Of a stretch of DNA of 64,000 nt, positions 43,521 to 55,059 are shown piece by piece. The notes beneath the pieces were generated by a model. That model was given only the letters and a program-made list of their open reading frames with translations, was not told the DNA's origin and searched no databases. The position numbers were made by a program, and so were the translations under genes. Position 1 is the first letter of the stretch, and each line of letters opens with the position of its first letter. The stretch spans positions 39,680,842 to 39,744,841 of the forward strand of contig CP092879.1 of NCBI GenBank assembly GCA_030710605.1. Direction: 5' to 3'. The stretch comes from Cordylochernes scorpioides (taxonomy: Eukaryota > Arthropoda > Arachnida > Pseudoscorpiones > Chernetidae).

Positions 43521-44690
43521 ATAATTATACAGTTAAGCCCCTGCAGTTGATTCATATGGATATATGTGGACCAATGCCATGCCAATCTTTTGGAGGATCT
43601 AATTATTTTCTTTTTATAGTAGATGACTACAGTAGAAGAATCTTTGTATATTTCCTGAGATCAAAAGATGAGACCTTTGAGAGATTTGAAGAATTTAAAG
43701 CAAGAGCCGAAAACGAATTAAGTCTTAGAATAAAAGATGTAAAAACCGACAATGGAACTGAATTTTGTAACTCTAGATTTGAAGGACCTTTCAAGAGAAG
43801 TGGGATCCATCACCAACTTACCACCACATACTCACCACAAAGTAAATGGAGTCGCAGAGAGAGTGAATAGGACTCTTATAGATACAGCGAGAACCTTACT
43901 AATTGACTCAAAATTACCCATGAAGTTTTGGGCAGAGGCAATTGCTACAGCTACATACATTAAGAATTGTACACCCCACAGGTCTATCAAGCACCATACA
44001 CCTATGCAGAGATGAAATGGCAGGAAACCATCGGTCAAACACATTCGAATATTTGGATGTTTGACACATTGGCTTGAGGGCAAACCAAGAAGAAACAAGT
44101 TTTCACCAAAGGGTAGAAAGGGAATATCTATTGGTTATTCCATTAAAAGAAAAGCCTACAGAATATATGATATAATGACAAAGAGAATCCATGAAGTCAG
44201 ATCAGTAAAATTTAGTGAAGATAAGAGAGGAATTGATTATGCAAATGATATTCAGGAAGATGCTAATTGTGATAATTTGACCTATAAAGGAAATTGTGGA
44301 GAAATAGTTGAAGACTTTCTTATCTTGAAAGAAGACAATCCTGTCACAGAGAGTGAAATGAAGTCTCAGGAGGATACTTCAGTAAAACTAGGTGGTGACT
44401 GTGAAAATGACTCATCACAAACTGAACCGATAGAGGAAAGATGCGCAAAAGGAAGAAGAAAGAAAAGAGAAACAAAGAGCATCTTAGAAGAACGGCACAA
44501 AGCAAGACTTGAAGAACAAGAAAGAAAATTGATCAAAGAAGGAGTTCGACGCTCACAAAGAATAAAGGAGAGGAATGATGCAAACTTAATTATGGAAATA
44601 GATCATTATATCCCGGAGAACTTTAAAAAAGCAATGGATAGTGGAGAAAGAAATGAATGGCACAAAGCAATGAAGAGCTCAGTGAGATAG
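43521..44690 (+). pseudogene. outer Copia integrase
   Basis: LIHMDICGPM (first Asp, ~43550), VKTDNGTEF (second Asp, ~43745) and NGVAERVNRTLIDTARTLL (Glu region, ~43850) show the DDE core; a frameshift falls near 43850 between them. A further frame break near 44020 precedes the charged C-terminal region (44061-44690). Confidence 0.85.
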
Positions 44691-45609
44691 AGAAACATAA
44701 AGTATGGACACTAGTACCAAGGGAAAATGGCATGAGAGTCATCAATAGTAAATGGGTCTACAGTAAAAAGAAAACTTCAAATGACGGGGCATATATTAAA
44801 GAAAGGCCAGACTGGTTGCTATTGGATGCAATCAAAGATATGGTGTGGATTATAAGGAATCTTTTTCACCTGTACTCAAAAAGGAAAGCTTGCGAACAAT
44901 AGTAGCTCTTGCAACACAACAGAATTTAATCATAAAGACTTATGATGTGAAGACAGCTTATCTCTATGGTGAGTTAGAAGAGACAGTATACATGAGACAA
45001 CCAGATGGTTTTATGCAAAAAGGAGAAGAAAACAAAGTGTGTAAATTGAAAAAAGCCTGTATGGTCTACCACAATCAGGAAAATATTGGAACAAAAAGCA
45101 ATGAAATTTTATACCAGTTGGGAATGATTAGAACCAAATGTGATCCATGTGTCTATAAACTCCAGAGAGGAAAAGAGTATGCAATACTGGGTATATATGT
45201 AGATGATCTTATCATTGCTGGAACCAATAAGGAAATTAATGACAACCTAGCCTCAGAAATAGAAAAATATGTTACTCTAACAGAAAAGAAAGATAGCGAA
45301 CCATTTATTGGAATTGAAATAACAAGGGCAGAAGATGGATTTTATCTATCTCAGACTCATTATATTGATACAATTCTTCACAGATTTGAACTGGAAGAAT
45401 GCAACAGTGTGCAGACACCTGGAGATCAAAATCAAAATTTGGATGAATATTTGGACTCTAAGCCAGTAGATAAAACTGTATACCAGGAAATGATTGGATC
45501 ACTTATGTACCTTTCTACGGGTACTCGACCGGACATATCCTTCAATGTCAGCAATTTATCACAGTATAGTAATGATCCAAGAGAAATACACTTAACTGGA
45601 GTTAAAAGG
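44657..45609 (+). pseudogene. outer Copia reverse transcriptase, 5' part
   Basis: WTLVPRENGMRVINSKWVY, then after a frame break FSPVLKKESLRTIVALATQ, YDVKTAYLYGELEETVYMRQP, LGIYVDDLIIAG (catalytic YVDD), GSLMYLSTGTRPDI. The coding stops at 45609 because the inner Copia is inserted there; the remainder continues at 50062. Confidence 0.9.
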
Positions 45610-45842
45610 TGATAAAATGAAGAGGACAATATGATATATCTAGAGGATATTTATTGGACTTAAACTTAAAGTCACTAATACAAGCAAACAACACAATAAC
45701 AAGTGGAAGAAAATGCACATACTCTATCTAACCAACAGCTATATATATATATATCTAGAGCAGCACCACAGAGTAGCAAGTCACTGGTCCGATGATAATT
45801 ATTTATATTCATAGAAATGCGAGATAATTGTCAATTTCAACA
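45610..45842 (-). repeat. 3' LTR of nested Copia
   Basis: 233 bp, four bases longer than its partner because of an (AT) run near 45745. The adjacent polypurine tract is 45843-45858 (attgagaggaag on the minus strand). Confidence 0.95.
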
Positions 45843-45865
45843 CTTCCTCTCAATTTATCACATTT

Positions 45866-46348
45866 CTACATTCCAAATCCAGCAACATGTTTATCATACA
45901 AGACTCTTGGCAGACCTTTAGTAAGGATGTCGGCAACATTTTCCTGGGTTGGTGTGTGAACGACTTCGATAAGACCATCGCTGCAAATGCTTCTAATGTA
46001 ATGCCATTTGATGTCAATGTGTTTAGTTCTGGCATGATGGACTGGATTTCTCGCCAGCTGTTGAGCACCTTGGTTATCAGTCTTTAAAACCGTAGGTTCA
46101 TTCAATAATTCACCAAATCCCATCTCATCCAACAGCGTTCTAAGATAGACTGCCTCCTTTCCCGCTTCACAAAGTGCTATGTACTCAGATTCCGTGCTCG
46201 AAAGAGCGACAGTCTGCTGCTTCTAAGCTATTGGACCTCCTGCTAAGAAGAAAACAAGTCCCGTTTGAGATTTTCTATCCGCGAGGTTTCCACCCCAATC
46301 AGCGTCGACATAACCATAAAGGGTCTCATTAGTTTTCTCGTAAGTTAT
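45866..46348 (-). pseudogene. nested Copia RNase H
   Basis: After the RT: an in-frame stop just before KQQTVALSSTESEYIAL (46225-46175), then KTDNQGAQQLA, RTKHIDIKWHYIR and the C-terminal VADILTKGLPR. These are the usual Copia RNase H landmarks. Confidence 0.85.
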
Positions 46349-47266
46349 TTACAAACATAAAGTGCCCTTTAGATAGCGGAGGACACGCTTGGCCGCATTC
46401 CAGTGCTGTCTCCTAGGATCATTGCTGAACTGTCCCAAAGCACTAACCGCATAGGCTATATCAGGCCTTGTCGACACTGAAAGATATATTAATGATCCAA
46501 TCAGTGATTGGTATTCTACCTTTTTTACTGGCTCATTCTCACCCTCTATAGATAAAATCTTTGCTAACTTGGAGTTCGAGTCCATGGGTGTAGAAATCGG
46601 CTTGGCCTCTTTCATCCTATATTTCGCCAGAAGTTCTTCAATATATTTCTCTTGATCTATGGATATTGAGCCATCCTTTTCCGTTTGTATTCTTGTACCC
46701 AAACAATAATTTATCTTTCCAAGATCCTTTATTTTGAATATCTTCTTCATACTTTCTTTAAAGGATATCAACGTGTCTTCTCTTTCAGCTGCAATTATCA
46801 AATCATCAACATAGATTGCCACCAGAAGAATTCTTTCATGATGTTTGATGTAGACACAGTTGTCATATTGAATTTGCTTCAGTCCCAAATATTTTAATTC
46901 AGTGTCAAGCTTTTCATGCCAAACTATTCCAGGTTGTTTTAACCCATAAATGACCTTCTTGAGTCGACATACCTTCTCTGGATATTTTCTTGATACAAAG
47001 TTCTCTGGCTGTGCCATATAAACTTCTTCCTTAATTTCTCCGTTAAAGTAAGCAGATTGAACGTCCATTTGGTGGACTATCAAGTTGTATTCTACAGCCA
47101 AAGCGAAAAATACTCTAATTGTACTTTGGCGCACTACTGGAGCAAATGTTTCTTCGTAGTCGATTCCGTACTGCTGTGAAAACCCCTTTGCTACAAGACG
47201 AGCCTTATGGCGCTCAAGAGAACCATCACTACTGTACTTTTTTTTTGAATACCCATTTGCTTCCAA
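46349..47266 (-). pseudogene. nested Copia reverse transcriptase
   Basis: Open frame of ~300 codons: RHKARLVAKGFSQQYGIDYE, FAPVVRQSTIRVF, MDVQSAYFNGEIKEEVYM, VYGLKQP-like IYGLKQPGIVWH, VAIYVDDLIIAA (catalytic YVDD near 46810), SLIYLSVSTRPDIAYAV. The N-terminal join to the preceding ORF is shifted at a poly-A run (~47245), and the frame closes after YLKGTLCL at 46349. Confidence 0.92.
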
Positions 47267-48536
47267 TTACGTTTTGGCCCTTAGGGGGATCAACCAGTTC
47301 CCAAGTTTTGTTTTCAATCAATGAATCAAACTTCTCCTTCATTGCTTTCCTCCAAAAATAATAATCTTTTCCAGACAGCGCTTCCTCTGCGTCTTTTGGA
47401 TCTGGGGAGTACTTCACTTCTGAAAATTCTTGCGTGGATAAATTTGCTGTAGGATATTCCTTTCTTGGTCGGCCAGGTTTTCCCGTTCTAATATACCTTG
47501 GTCTTCCTCTTCTAGAAATTATCACTCCACTTTCTGATGGCTCGTTTAACACTTCAGATACTTCTAGATCAGATTGGCTTTCAATTTCAGCTTTTGGGTC
47601 AATTTCTGATGTACTTCCTCTTTCTTCTACTAGAGGGATTTCCTTGAAAGAAGCCCTTTCTGAATCAACATCAATTTCAACGACTTCATTCCTAATTTTA
47701 TACAATTCTGGTTCAATAAAACGTACATCTCGGCTTTTTATAATTGTACGCGTTCCAGGCTTCCAAATTCTATATGCCTTAGATTCTGAAAAATATCCTA
47801 TCAATTTGTATTCCTCACCACGAGGTGCGAACTTTGATCTATTTGGCCTATTATTCATGGCAAACGATTTACTTCCTATAATTTTTAAATGAGAAACTAC
47901 AGGTTTTCTTTTGGTAAATAACTCATGTGGAGTTTTACAATCGTTATGTCTCGGGCATCTATTTCTGATATAGGTTGACGTGTGTATTAGTTCAGCCCAT
48001 AAAGTTTCAGGTAAATTACCTTCAATCATAAAGCACCTTGTCATATCTACTAGAGTTCTATTCGCTCTCTCAGCGACACCGTTCTGTTGAGGTGTATATT
48101 CGACAGAGAGCTGACGTCCTATACCTTCTCCTTCTAGGTAATCCTTGAATTCTTTGCTAAGGTATTCAGGCGCATTATCATTCCTAATACATTTCAACCT
48201 TTTTCCGGTTTGCTTCTCAGCATAATTTTTGAATATTCTAAATCCTTTAAATACTTCACTTCTTGATTTCATTATAAATGTGAATATGAATCTCGAAAAA
48301 TCATCAATAAAGGTTGCAAAATAAAGGGCACCACCCAATGATTTTGTTCTCATTGGACCACAAATGTCGGTATGAACCAGTTCCAATGGTTCCCTTGTTT
48401 TCGTAAAGGATTCTTTTCTAAAAGGTAGCCTTGTTTGTTTACCCTTCAAACAAACTTCACAGTTAAAATCTATAAAATTAAAATTTGGCAGGCCATAAAC
48501 AATATTTTGCATTTTTAGCTTTTTGAGATCTTGCAA
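47229..48536 (-). pseudogene. nested Copia integrase and connecting region
   Basis: CEVCLKGKQTRLPF (zinc-site end), LVHTDICGPM (first Asp), CIRNDNAPEYLS (second Asp), TPQQNGVAERANRTLVDMTR (Glu), then the acidic C-terminal region and the beginning of RT (WELVDPPKGQNVIGSKWVF). Separated from gag-protease by a frame break near 48540-48577 within what would be the integrase HHCC region. Confidence 0.92.
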
Positions 48537-48576
48537 ATTTAAATGGCCAAATCGACTGTGCCATTTTTCATAGTTT

Positions 48577-49770
48577 TTATCGCCCGCTATGCAAATCTCT
48601 TGTTAATAATGCCTTAGGACAATTGGTTTGGCTCAACATGTAAAGTCCTTTCTTTTCATATGCTTGTATGCAAATATTTGTGTGCATGTTCACGATTTCA
48701 GCTTTTCTGTGCTTGAAATTAACGACATTAAATTTACTTGTGCACTTACTGATAGAAAATAGATTTCCATTTAATCTAGGAACAAACAGCACATCTTCTA
48801 AGGATAAGGTTACAGTTCCAGTATTGCTTTGACAATCCAATTTTACATTCCCCTTTCCTATAGCTTCAATGAATTGACCATCTGCCAGTGTAATTTTTAC
48901 TGGTGCAGTGTCTTCAAAATAAGTGAATGACTTCTTTGAGCTACACATGTGGGCAGTTGCGCCACTATCCAAGCACCACTCGTTTGCATCAAGTTTGTTC
49001 AAACATTCGATTCCCAATGATGCAAGCATTTCAGTTCTAGGACTCTTGTACTTTCCTTTTCTGCAATCAGCAGCTTTATGTACCTTTTTCCCACAGAAGT
49101 GGCAGTTAAATGGGAATCCTTTCGCCTTTGGCTTCGATGTGCTTGAGAAAGGCTTTCTTTCTGAATTACCAAGGAATACCTTTTCTTCAGAATCGGTTGT
49201 ACCGTTTAACTCAGTTTGTCTGATTTCCTCCTCCAGCATTTTTACTTTTAAAGTTTCAAAGCTCGGCAACTTGTCCCTAGTTTCAATGGCAGTTCTAAAA
49301 CCGTCATAACTCTCGGGAAGGCTACACAACAGAAGGATGGAAAGGAAGTCTTCTGGGACTTGTGCATCCATTTCACTCAACTTGTCAGCCAAACTGCTAA
49401 ACTTGTTGAGATAATCCTGCATCCTTTCATTTGGTTTCATCTTCAATAATATTAACTGTTTCGTAAGAAACACTTTCGTTGCAGGTCCTTTTGGCTGATG
49501 CACTTCATTTAGAAGCTTCCATGCCTCTGCAGAAGTTTTACATCGCTTCACGTGTATTATTTCTGAAGAACTTAAACTTAGGACTATAGTTGCTAGCGCC
49601 TTCTGGTCCTTCTTCTCCCATTCAGCAGATTCTACTTCGGTTTCAGGTTTGATTTTTATGCTATTCGCATAATCCCAAAGTTCGGAATGAATTAGAATCA
49701 TTTTCATTTGCATCTTCCATGTCTCGTAATTTTCGGAATTCACCTTTTCAATTTGGTAAAGACTTGACAT
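48577..49770 (-). pseudogene. nested Copia gag-protease
   Basis: 397 codons from ATG at 49770, ~57 bp downstream of the 5' LTR. UBN2-type gag (SENYETWKMQMKMILIHSEL; LKMKPNERMQDYLNKFSSL), zinc knuckle CHFCGKKVHKAADC (intact C-x2-C-x4-H-x4-C), protease EWCLDSGATAHMCSS with D-S-G-A. The frame is intact to the integrase N-terminus, then breaks. Confidence 0.92.
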
Positions 49771-49812
49771 TTTTGAAATATTCTTACCAGATGCAATTTT
49801 ATTTGAGCATTC

Positions 49813-49827
49813 CTGGGCCCATAACCC
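49813..49827 (-). promoter_or_regulatory. primer-binding site for half-tRNA initiator Met
   Basis: The plus strand CTGGGCCCATAACCC directly beside the 5' LTR equals 15 nt of the anticodon arm of animal initiator tRNA-Met (CAU inside). So the minus-strand element RNA is complementary to it. Drosophila copia is known to prime from this internal fragment of tRNA-iMet rather than the 3' end, and this site predicts the same. Confidence 0.88.
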
Positions 49828-50056
49828 TGATAAAATGAAGAGGACAATATGATATATCTAGAGGATATTTATTGGACTTAAACTTAAAGTCACTAATACA
49901 AGCAAACAACACAATAACAACTAGAAGAAAATGCACATACTCTATCTAACCAACAGCTATATATATATCTAGATCAGCACCACAGAGTAGCAAGTCACTG
50001 GTCCGATGATAATTATTTATATTCATAGAAATGCGAGATAATTGTCAATTTCAACA
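49828..50056 (-). repeat. 5' LTR of nested Copia
   Basis: 229 bp; partner of 45610-45842. Starts (minus strand) TGTTGAAATTGACA and ends ATTTTATCA. Confidence 0.95.
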
Positions 50057-50583
50057 AAAGGATTTATAGATACCTGAAGGGAACAAGAATTAAAATGTTG
50101 GCATATAAGTCAAAAGATAACAATATCACAATAAGTACTGATGCGAGCTGGTGCACAACCCGAGACGCAAAATCCTATTCAGGCTATACAGTCAAACTTG
50201 GCAACAACTTAATAAACTGGAGAAGTAGAAACAAAATTTAGTAGCCTTGTCTACATGTGAAGCAGAACTTATTTCAATATGTGAAGGCATTTCAGAAGTA
50301 TTATGGTTAAAAGGATTACTAGAAGAACTTTGTGAACATTTAACTTTCCCAATTACCCTGAAAAGTGACAGCCAAGGCTGCACTAAACAGGATACAATCT
50401 GGCAAAATTACTTCACGAGCAAAGCACATAAACCGAAAGTATTATTTTGTGAAAGAGGAAATTCAAAATGGAATCAAGCTGGAATACACTAAAAGTGAAG
50501 ACATGGAGGCGGATATACTAACGAAGAGTCTATCTAAGGACAAACTACGGAAATTTGCAGATAGCCTTGGACTTGCTGATTAG
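50057..50583 (+). pseudogene. outer Copia RNase H, 3' part
   Basis: Continues the outer element after the nested insertion: IYRYLKGTRIKML, STDASWCTTRDAKSYSGY, then after a frameshift near 50240 STCEAELISICEG, LKSDSQGC, and DMEADILTKSLSKDKL before the stop at 50581. Joined across the aaagg site it follows GVKR at 45609. Confidence 0.88.
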
Positions 50584-50605
50584 GGCTTACACACAGGGGA
50601 GCGTA

Positions 50606-50807
50606 TGTTGTATATATATTAATTAATTGTTCCACAGAGTGTGTGTAAGCTCACAGGTAAATAGGCGCTAACCCGAGAAAAAGTTCCATTGTTTCAATAT
50701 TAGTTTCCCTTTTATCTTTTGTTCTCTCTCTTGTAAATAAATAAATATAATGTTTAATTAATAATTATTGGAATCAGTTTCATTAATAATTCTAAGAAAA
50801 GTCAACA
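50606..50807 (+). repeat. 3' LTR of outer Copia
   Basis: 202 bp, TG...CA, preceded by the polypurine tract at 50591-50603. Confidence 0.95.
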
Positions 50808-51371
50808 TCTTATCAATCCTTTATCTTGTAGCGGCTCACAAATATCAAATTTTCATAATTTCATTACAAATTTTAAATTGTTTAACAACTATTTGATTCA
50901 AATATTAAATTAAAATATTCATCTTATAAATATATAATGATCATAAAATATACTTTATTAAAATTATATAAACTAACATTAATATCACTTTATTTGTTGT
51001 CATAATAATATAATAAAAATAATTATTTATCATTCTAAATATAAATCATAAATCATATAATATATAATATTTATACTATAATATATCAAACACATATATC
51101 TAACATTTTGTAATATAGAAATAATATTTGACCACTACAAAAGAAGAAAAAAGAACATCAACATGTAGTATACAACAATACTTCTGATCATTTGTATTAA
51201 ATAAATGTAATTAAAAGTTGATTTTACGATAAATAATTTGTTGTCTGACTCCGCTTAGAATTTCATGCCGCCCACAATCTAACAACAAATTAGTCATATC
51301 ATATATATAATTATTTATTTATTATCATTTTCCTAAAAATATCACACACGCACAATATCATCTCTGACATA
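50808..51371. other. flank of Copia; AT-rich, no gene seen
   Basis: 50808-50830 is the continuation of interspersed repeat copy 2; beyond that I see nothing recognisable. Confidence 0.55.
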
Positions 51372-52129
51372 CGAGGGTGAGTAGAAAAGTAAGGTCTCCT
51401 ATTTTTATTTTATTTTTCATAGAAAAACACATTTAATCACAACTTTTTATACATAATTGGAAAGGTTGGACACTTTGCTATTTTTCTAAATAGTCGCCTT
51501 GATGCTCAATCACTTTTTTCATCCTGTCAACAACTTTGTAATTCCGATGTTGTACCACTCTCCCGCCGCCTCTTTGAGCCACTTGTCGACCCACCTGGCG
51601 GACACCTTTCTGTAGCCGAGGGTCTCAGACACAATCTTGTGCACGGAGAAGTGGCTGCAATCTTCATTCAGGCCATCCTCGATCTCTTCAAGGGTTATCC
51701 GCCGGTTTGAGCGCACCATTTCGTCGATTCGAGCCACGGTTGATTCCGGCAAACTCGGCCGCCCAGACCGCTGTTCATCGTGGACGTTTATCCGCCCCTC
51801 GTTAAACTCCCGGCACCATTTCCGCACATTTCTGATGTCCATGCACTTCTCACCATACACTTCCACTAACTGACGGTGGATTTCGACCGGAGAATTATTT
51901 TTCGCATTTAAAGAGCTGCTCAACAAGTGGCTCAAAGAGGCGGCGGGAGAGTGGTACAACACCGGAATTACAAAGTTGGTTGACAGGATGAAAAAAGTGA
52001 TTGAGCATCAAGGCGACTATGTAGAAAAATAGCAAAGTGTCCAACCTTTCCAATGATGTATAAAGGTTGTGATTAAATGTGTTTTTCTATGAAAAAAAAA
52101 AGGAGACCTTACTTTTCTACTCACCCTCG
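51372..52129 (-). mobile_element. internally deleted mariner with snap-back ends
   Basis: Outer repeats CGAGGGTGAGTAGAAAAGTA / mirror between TA dinucleotides (51370-51371 and 52130-52131). Inverted arms extend ~212-217 bp (51372-51588 and 51918-52129) and both contain the transposase C-terminal codons (KWLKEAAGEWYN...ITKL). The middle (51589-51917) is the N-terminal part of the transposase. The normal 5' end and the catalytic domain are gone. Confidence 0.88.
51520..51917 (-). pseudogene. mariner transposase N-terminus fused to C-terminal tail
   Basis: NSPVEIHRQLVEVYGEKCM, RNVRKWCREFNEGR, DEQRSGRPSLPEST, RITLEEIEDGLNEDCSHFSV are the Mos1-type DNA-binding helices. The sequence then jumps at ARWVDKWLKE to the C-terminal end, with loss of all catalytic Asp residues. 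One base is missing near 51545 relative to the right arm, shifting the tail. Codons upstream of NAKNN come from antisense of the right arm and are not real. Confidence 0.85.
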
Positions 52130-53175
52130 TATATTGCTTCCACAATTATTTTCTAGTAGACTTCCACGACCTGATACCGTACTGTTTTACATTAATAATG
52201 TTGGAGTTATAAGTTGGATAATCGTCCGGAACAGTATATTATCAAAAGTACAAAATGTGGGGCGAAGAGTTTAATTTGGGGATTTTTAATTGAGCCGAGC
52301 TTTCGAGAATTTCTGCCTTCTACAGAGGTAAATATGTAAAAAGAGCAGAAATGCTCGAAGGCTTGACTGAATAAAAACCTTAGAGAAATCCTTCGCCTTA
52401 CATTTTATATTTTGATAATACAGGAGTTGTCAGGATATACGACATTTTTTAAATTGATCTTTTCGAATTCTTCAGATTTAGTAATGTGCTTTTGTACGGT
52501 GTAAGGTGAGAAAATAAGGATTATATATATAATTATCAACATCTAGATTTTTCTATCTGAAAATATACAATTCTCTCTCCTCTATATATACTTTTAAATA
52601 TCAATTCAGATAGGTCAAATAATGGAGAAATCTATGCAAATCAAAGACATGCACATTGATCTTTTTATATATATAAATATTTTATATTGCTCTTGTTTAA
52701 GTATTTTTACATTTCCATAAAAAGAAAAAGCAAGGAAAATATATACCTGATGATATTTGGAAAAGATTAATTATTCTTTATTTTTTTAATGGTAATATAA
52801 TAAACAGATATTAGGGATTTTTATAATATATGAAAAATTTCCATATTAACATATCAATGCGTAGTTAAATTTTAAAAAACAACAAAATAACATTAAACCA
52901 GTTTTTTGTTAATTGGAGTTGAATTAATTTAAGATGGTTAGAGAGAATGAGCATCGGAATGAAGCTAATTATAATTATAGGCAAGGAATTGCTTTAATTA
53001 CCTTGATTTGCATAAATCAATAGTTAGTGCAATTCCCCACGCCATTGTAGAATTATCACTAATTTTATTTAACTACAAATTTGTTTGAATTTCTCTTTAA
53101 TTAAGGGGTAAATAAATAGATTTATTTGAGGCAATTAATTAAGGTTTTTGTAGAAGTAAGAAGACGGGTTATATA
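52130..53175. other. AT-rich stretch, no gene seen
   Basis: No ORF, RNA gene or element end recognised. 52285-52370 has a short inverted pair (gagctttcgagaatttctgc / gcagaaatgctcgaagg). Confidence 0.5.
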
Positions 53176-53883
53176 TCTATATTAATAAAATGGAAATTTC
53201 ATAAGTGGACATCACTAAAAACTTTCGTTACAATGCATCAATTTCAACCAAATTTTCAACATTTATGTAAAACGAGATGGAGCAGGTTTTGCTTAACATC
53301 AAAATATATTTCCTAACATTAACATGCGTAACTTCGCTGTTATCGATTGAATACAAAAAATCAACAGAGTTAATTTTATTTATATATAAATACAAAATTA
53401 AATTTCAACAGAGTAATTTTTTTACATACTAGCTAATAATCTCAATCTAAAAAATATTCAAAACAAGCAATTTTAAGATAACACCATATGTAAAACAGTC
53501 GGCCAAGAAAACAACAACGATATTACATCTTTCTCACATATTCACACACAATCTTGATTAATAATTAAAACTAATCTTTAACATCGTTTATTATACTTCA
53601 ACTTTTATTTCTACATTTGTTTTTAAATACCCAATTGTTTTTATCATGTTTCTAATTTCGCCTAACAAATATACAAATTTATAGTGACCAACATATGCAA
53701 ATTTTATCTTTGTTTTTATTTAACTTGATATCGTAAACATAACATCCATTGTAAGCATTTTTCTGTTCACCTTCCGTGGTTTCTCTTTTCTCTGATAGTT
53801 TTTAGGTGTAGTATATTTTCTTATTACTAGACTACAAACATTCCCTCGAGAAAAACCTGGGCGAAGCCGGGTACATCCGCTAG
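53176..53883 (+). mobile_element. non-autonomous Helitron, 708 bp, complete
   Basis: Starts A|TCTATATTAATAAAATGG and ends with hairpin CCTGGGCGAAGCCGGG and TACATCCGCTAG|T, the textbook Helitron termini in the plus orientation. No target duplication, insertion between A and T. The first ~290 bp match 230-515 and 29150-29348 in inverted orientation. No ORF. Confidence 0.92.
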
Positions 53884-53984
53884 TATATATATAAGATTCT
53901 GGTGTCTGTAATAGAATTATTAGTTGGGTATGTTGACATTATGCTGAATAAATGTCACCTAAGGTTTTATTTTCTTACATATTG

Positions 53985-54460
53985 ATCTTCTATATGCCTT
54001 ATCTTTATTTCTTTATTTATGTAGTTGTGGTTAGGTGCTTGTGTTCCAGTCTTTATAGCAGTTATTGGAGGTTGGGCACATCCTTAAGGATTCTTCAAAA
54101 ATCAGAAAACGTTTTATCTGTTTGATTCTATGCATTCTAGCATATAGTGATTCAATTTATGTAGTTGTCAGTTTGGTGGTTGTTCCAGTCTTGATATCAG
54201 TTCTTGGAGGTTGGGTACATCCTCAAAATTCTTCAGGGTTCAGAAAATGTTCTAATCTGTTTGATTCTATGCATTATAGCATGTGATGAGTCTGGGTTTT
54301 GTGAAGAATTCAATTATTATATCCTTATTTATGTAGTTGTGGTTGGATGCTTATTTCAGTATTGATACCAGTTCATGTATTGTGCACATCCTCAATGATT
54401 ATTTAAAGTTCAGAAAGAGTTCAAATCTGTTTGATTCTATTCATTCTAGCATGTGATGAG
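53985..54460. repeat. satellite-like array, left part (~150-180-bp units)
   Basis: Three diverged units with landmarks tatgtagttgtggtt, ttccagtcttgatacc, gttgggcacatcctcaa, ttctatgcattctagcatgtgatgag. The third is cut by the hAT element at 54461. Confidence 0.82.
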
Positions 54461-54780
54461 TAGGGCCTCCAATCCTGGTACATATTTTCAATCCCGGGAT
54501 TCGGGATTGCTTTTTTCTCAATCCCGGGATAGAAAAACATTTTCGCCAAGAGGTATATCGTTTCGTTCGTTATATTTTTAATTTTTTCTTTTATATAGTG
54601 CCAATGACGTGGCACTTACTTCGATGAAAATAACCTGAAAGCCATATACATGTATTTTGCGCCTGCTTACGAACTAAATCATTGCTTTTGGGTTACAGTT
54701 TGAAATTATCTGTCAATTACTGTACACACATCTGGAAAAAAATTACTGTTCTTGGAACTCTTAGACCACATCTCTTAATG

Positions 54781-55026
54781 CAGTGTTGGGCAGTAATCCA
54801 ATCAAAGTAATACATTATCTTGTAATTATGATTACTTTGCAATGAATTACTTTGCAAAAAAAATGAATTGCATTAGAATGTAAACATAATTACTCGTAAT
54901 TCTATATATAGTGATAGCAATTGTGATTAAAATTACTTGTAATTGTAATTATAGCAAATTTAATCATGATTATTTGCAATTATGATTATAGAAAATGTAA
55001 TCATTATTTTATTTTGCCTAACTTTG
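54781..55026. mobile_element. hAT-type MITE nested in the hAT element
   Basis: Starts CAGTGTTGGGCAGTAATCC; right end TGCCTAACTTTG is a decayed mirror. Flanks tcttaatg / tattaatg (7 of 8). Interior is gtaattacttgtaattgta-type repeat, like the subterminal regions of the autonomous hAT at 60795-63631, which shares the CAGTGTTGGGCA end. Confidence 0.78.
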
Positions 55027-55059
55027 TATTAATGTTTAGAAAGAAGACAGCACCGTTTT

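Larger units (their letters stand above)
45610..50056 (-). mobile_element. Copia LTR retrotransposon (nested, younger)
   Basis: LTRs 45610-45842 and 49828-50056 (TG...CA), flanked by the 5-bp duplication aaagg (45605-45609 and 50057-50061). Minus orientation. gag-pol order and motifs are Copia-type. LTRs differ by about three substitutions and the length of an AT run, so the insertion is recent. A few frame breaks make this copy non-functional, though long stretches are open. Confidence 0.96.
42054..50807 (+). mobile_element. Copia LTR retrotransposon (outer element)
   Basis: LTRs 42054-42257 and 50606-50807, both TG...CA, flanked by the 5-bp duplication tctta (42049-42053 and 50808-50812). 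Putative primer site ttggtagc directly after the 5' LTR; polypurine tract acacaggggagcg before the 3' LTR. Gene order gag, protease, integrase, RT, RNase H is Copia-type. The reading frame carries frameshifts, a deletion between protease and integrase, and a second Copia (45610-50056) inserted in the RT/RNase H region. Confidence 0.95.

Noticed and set aside
51637-51873. 78-aa plus-strand ORF in the mariner
   Set aside because: Antisense shadow of the transposase N-terminus.
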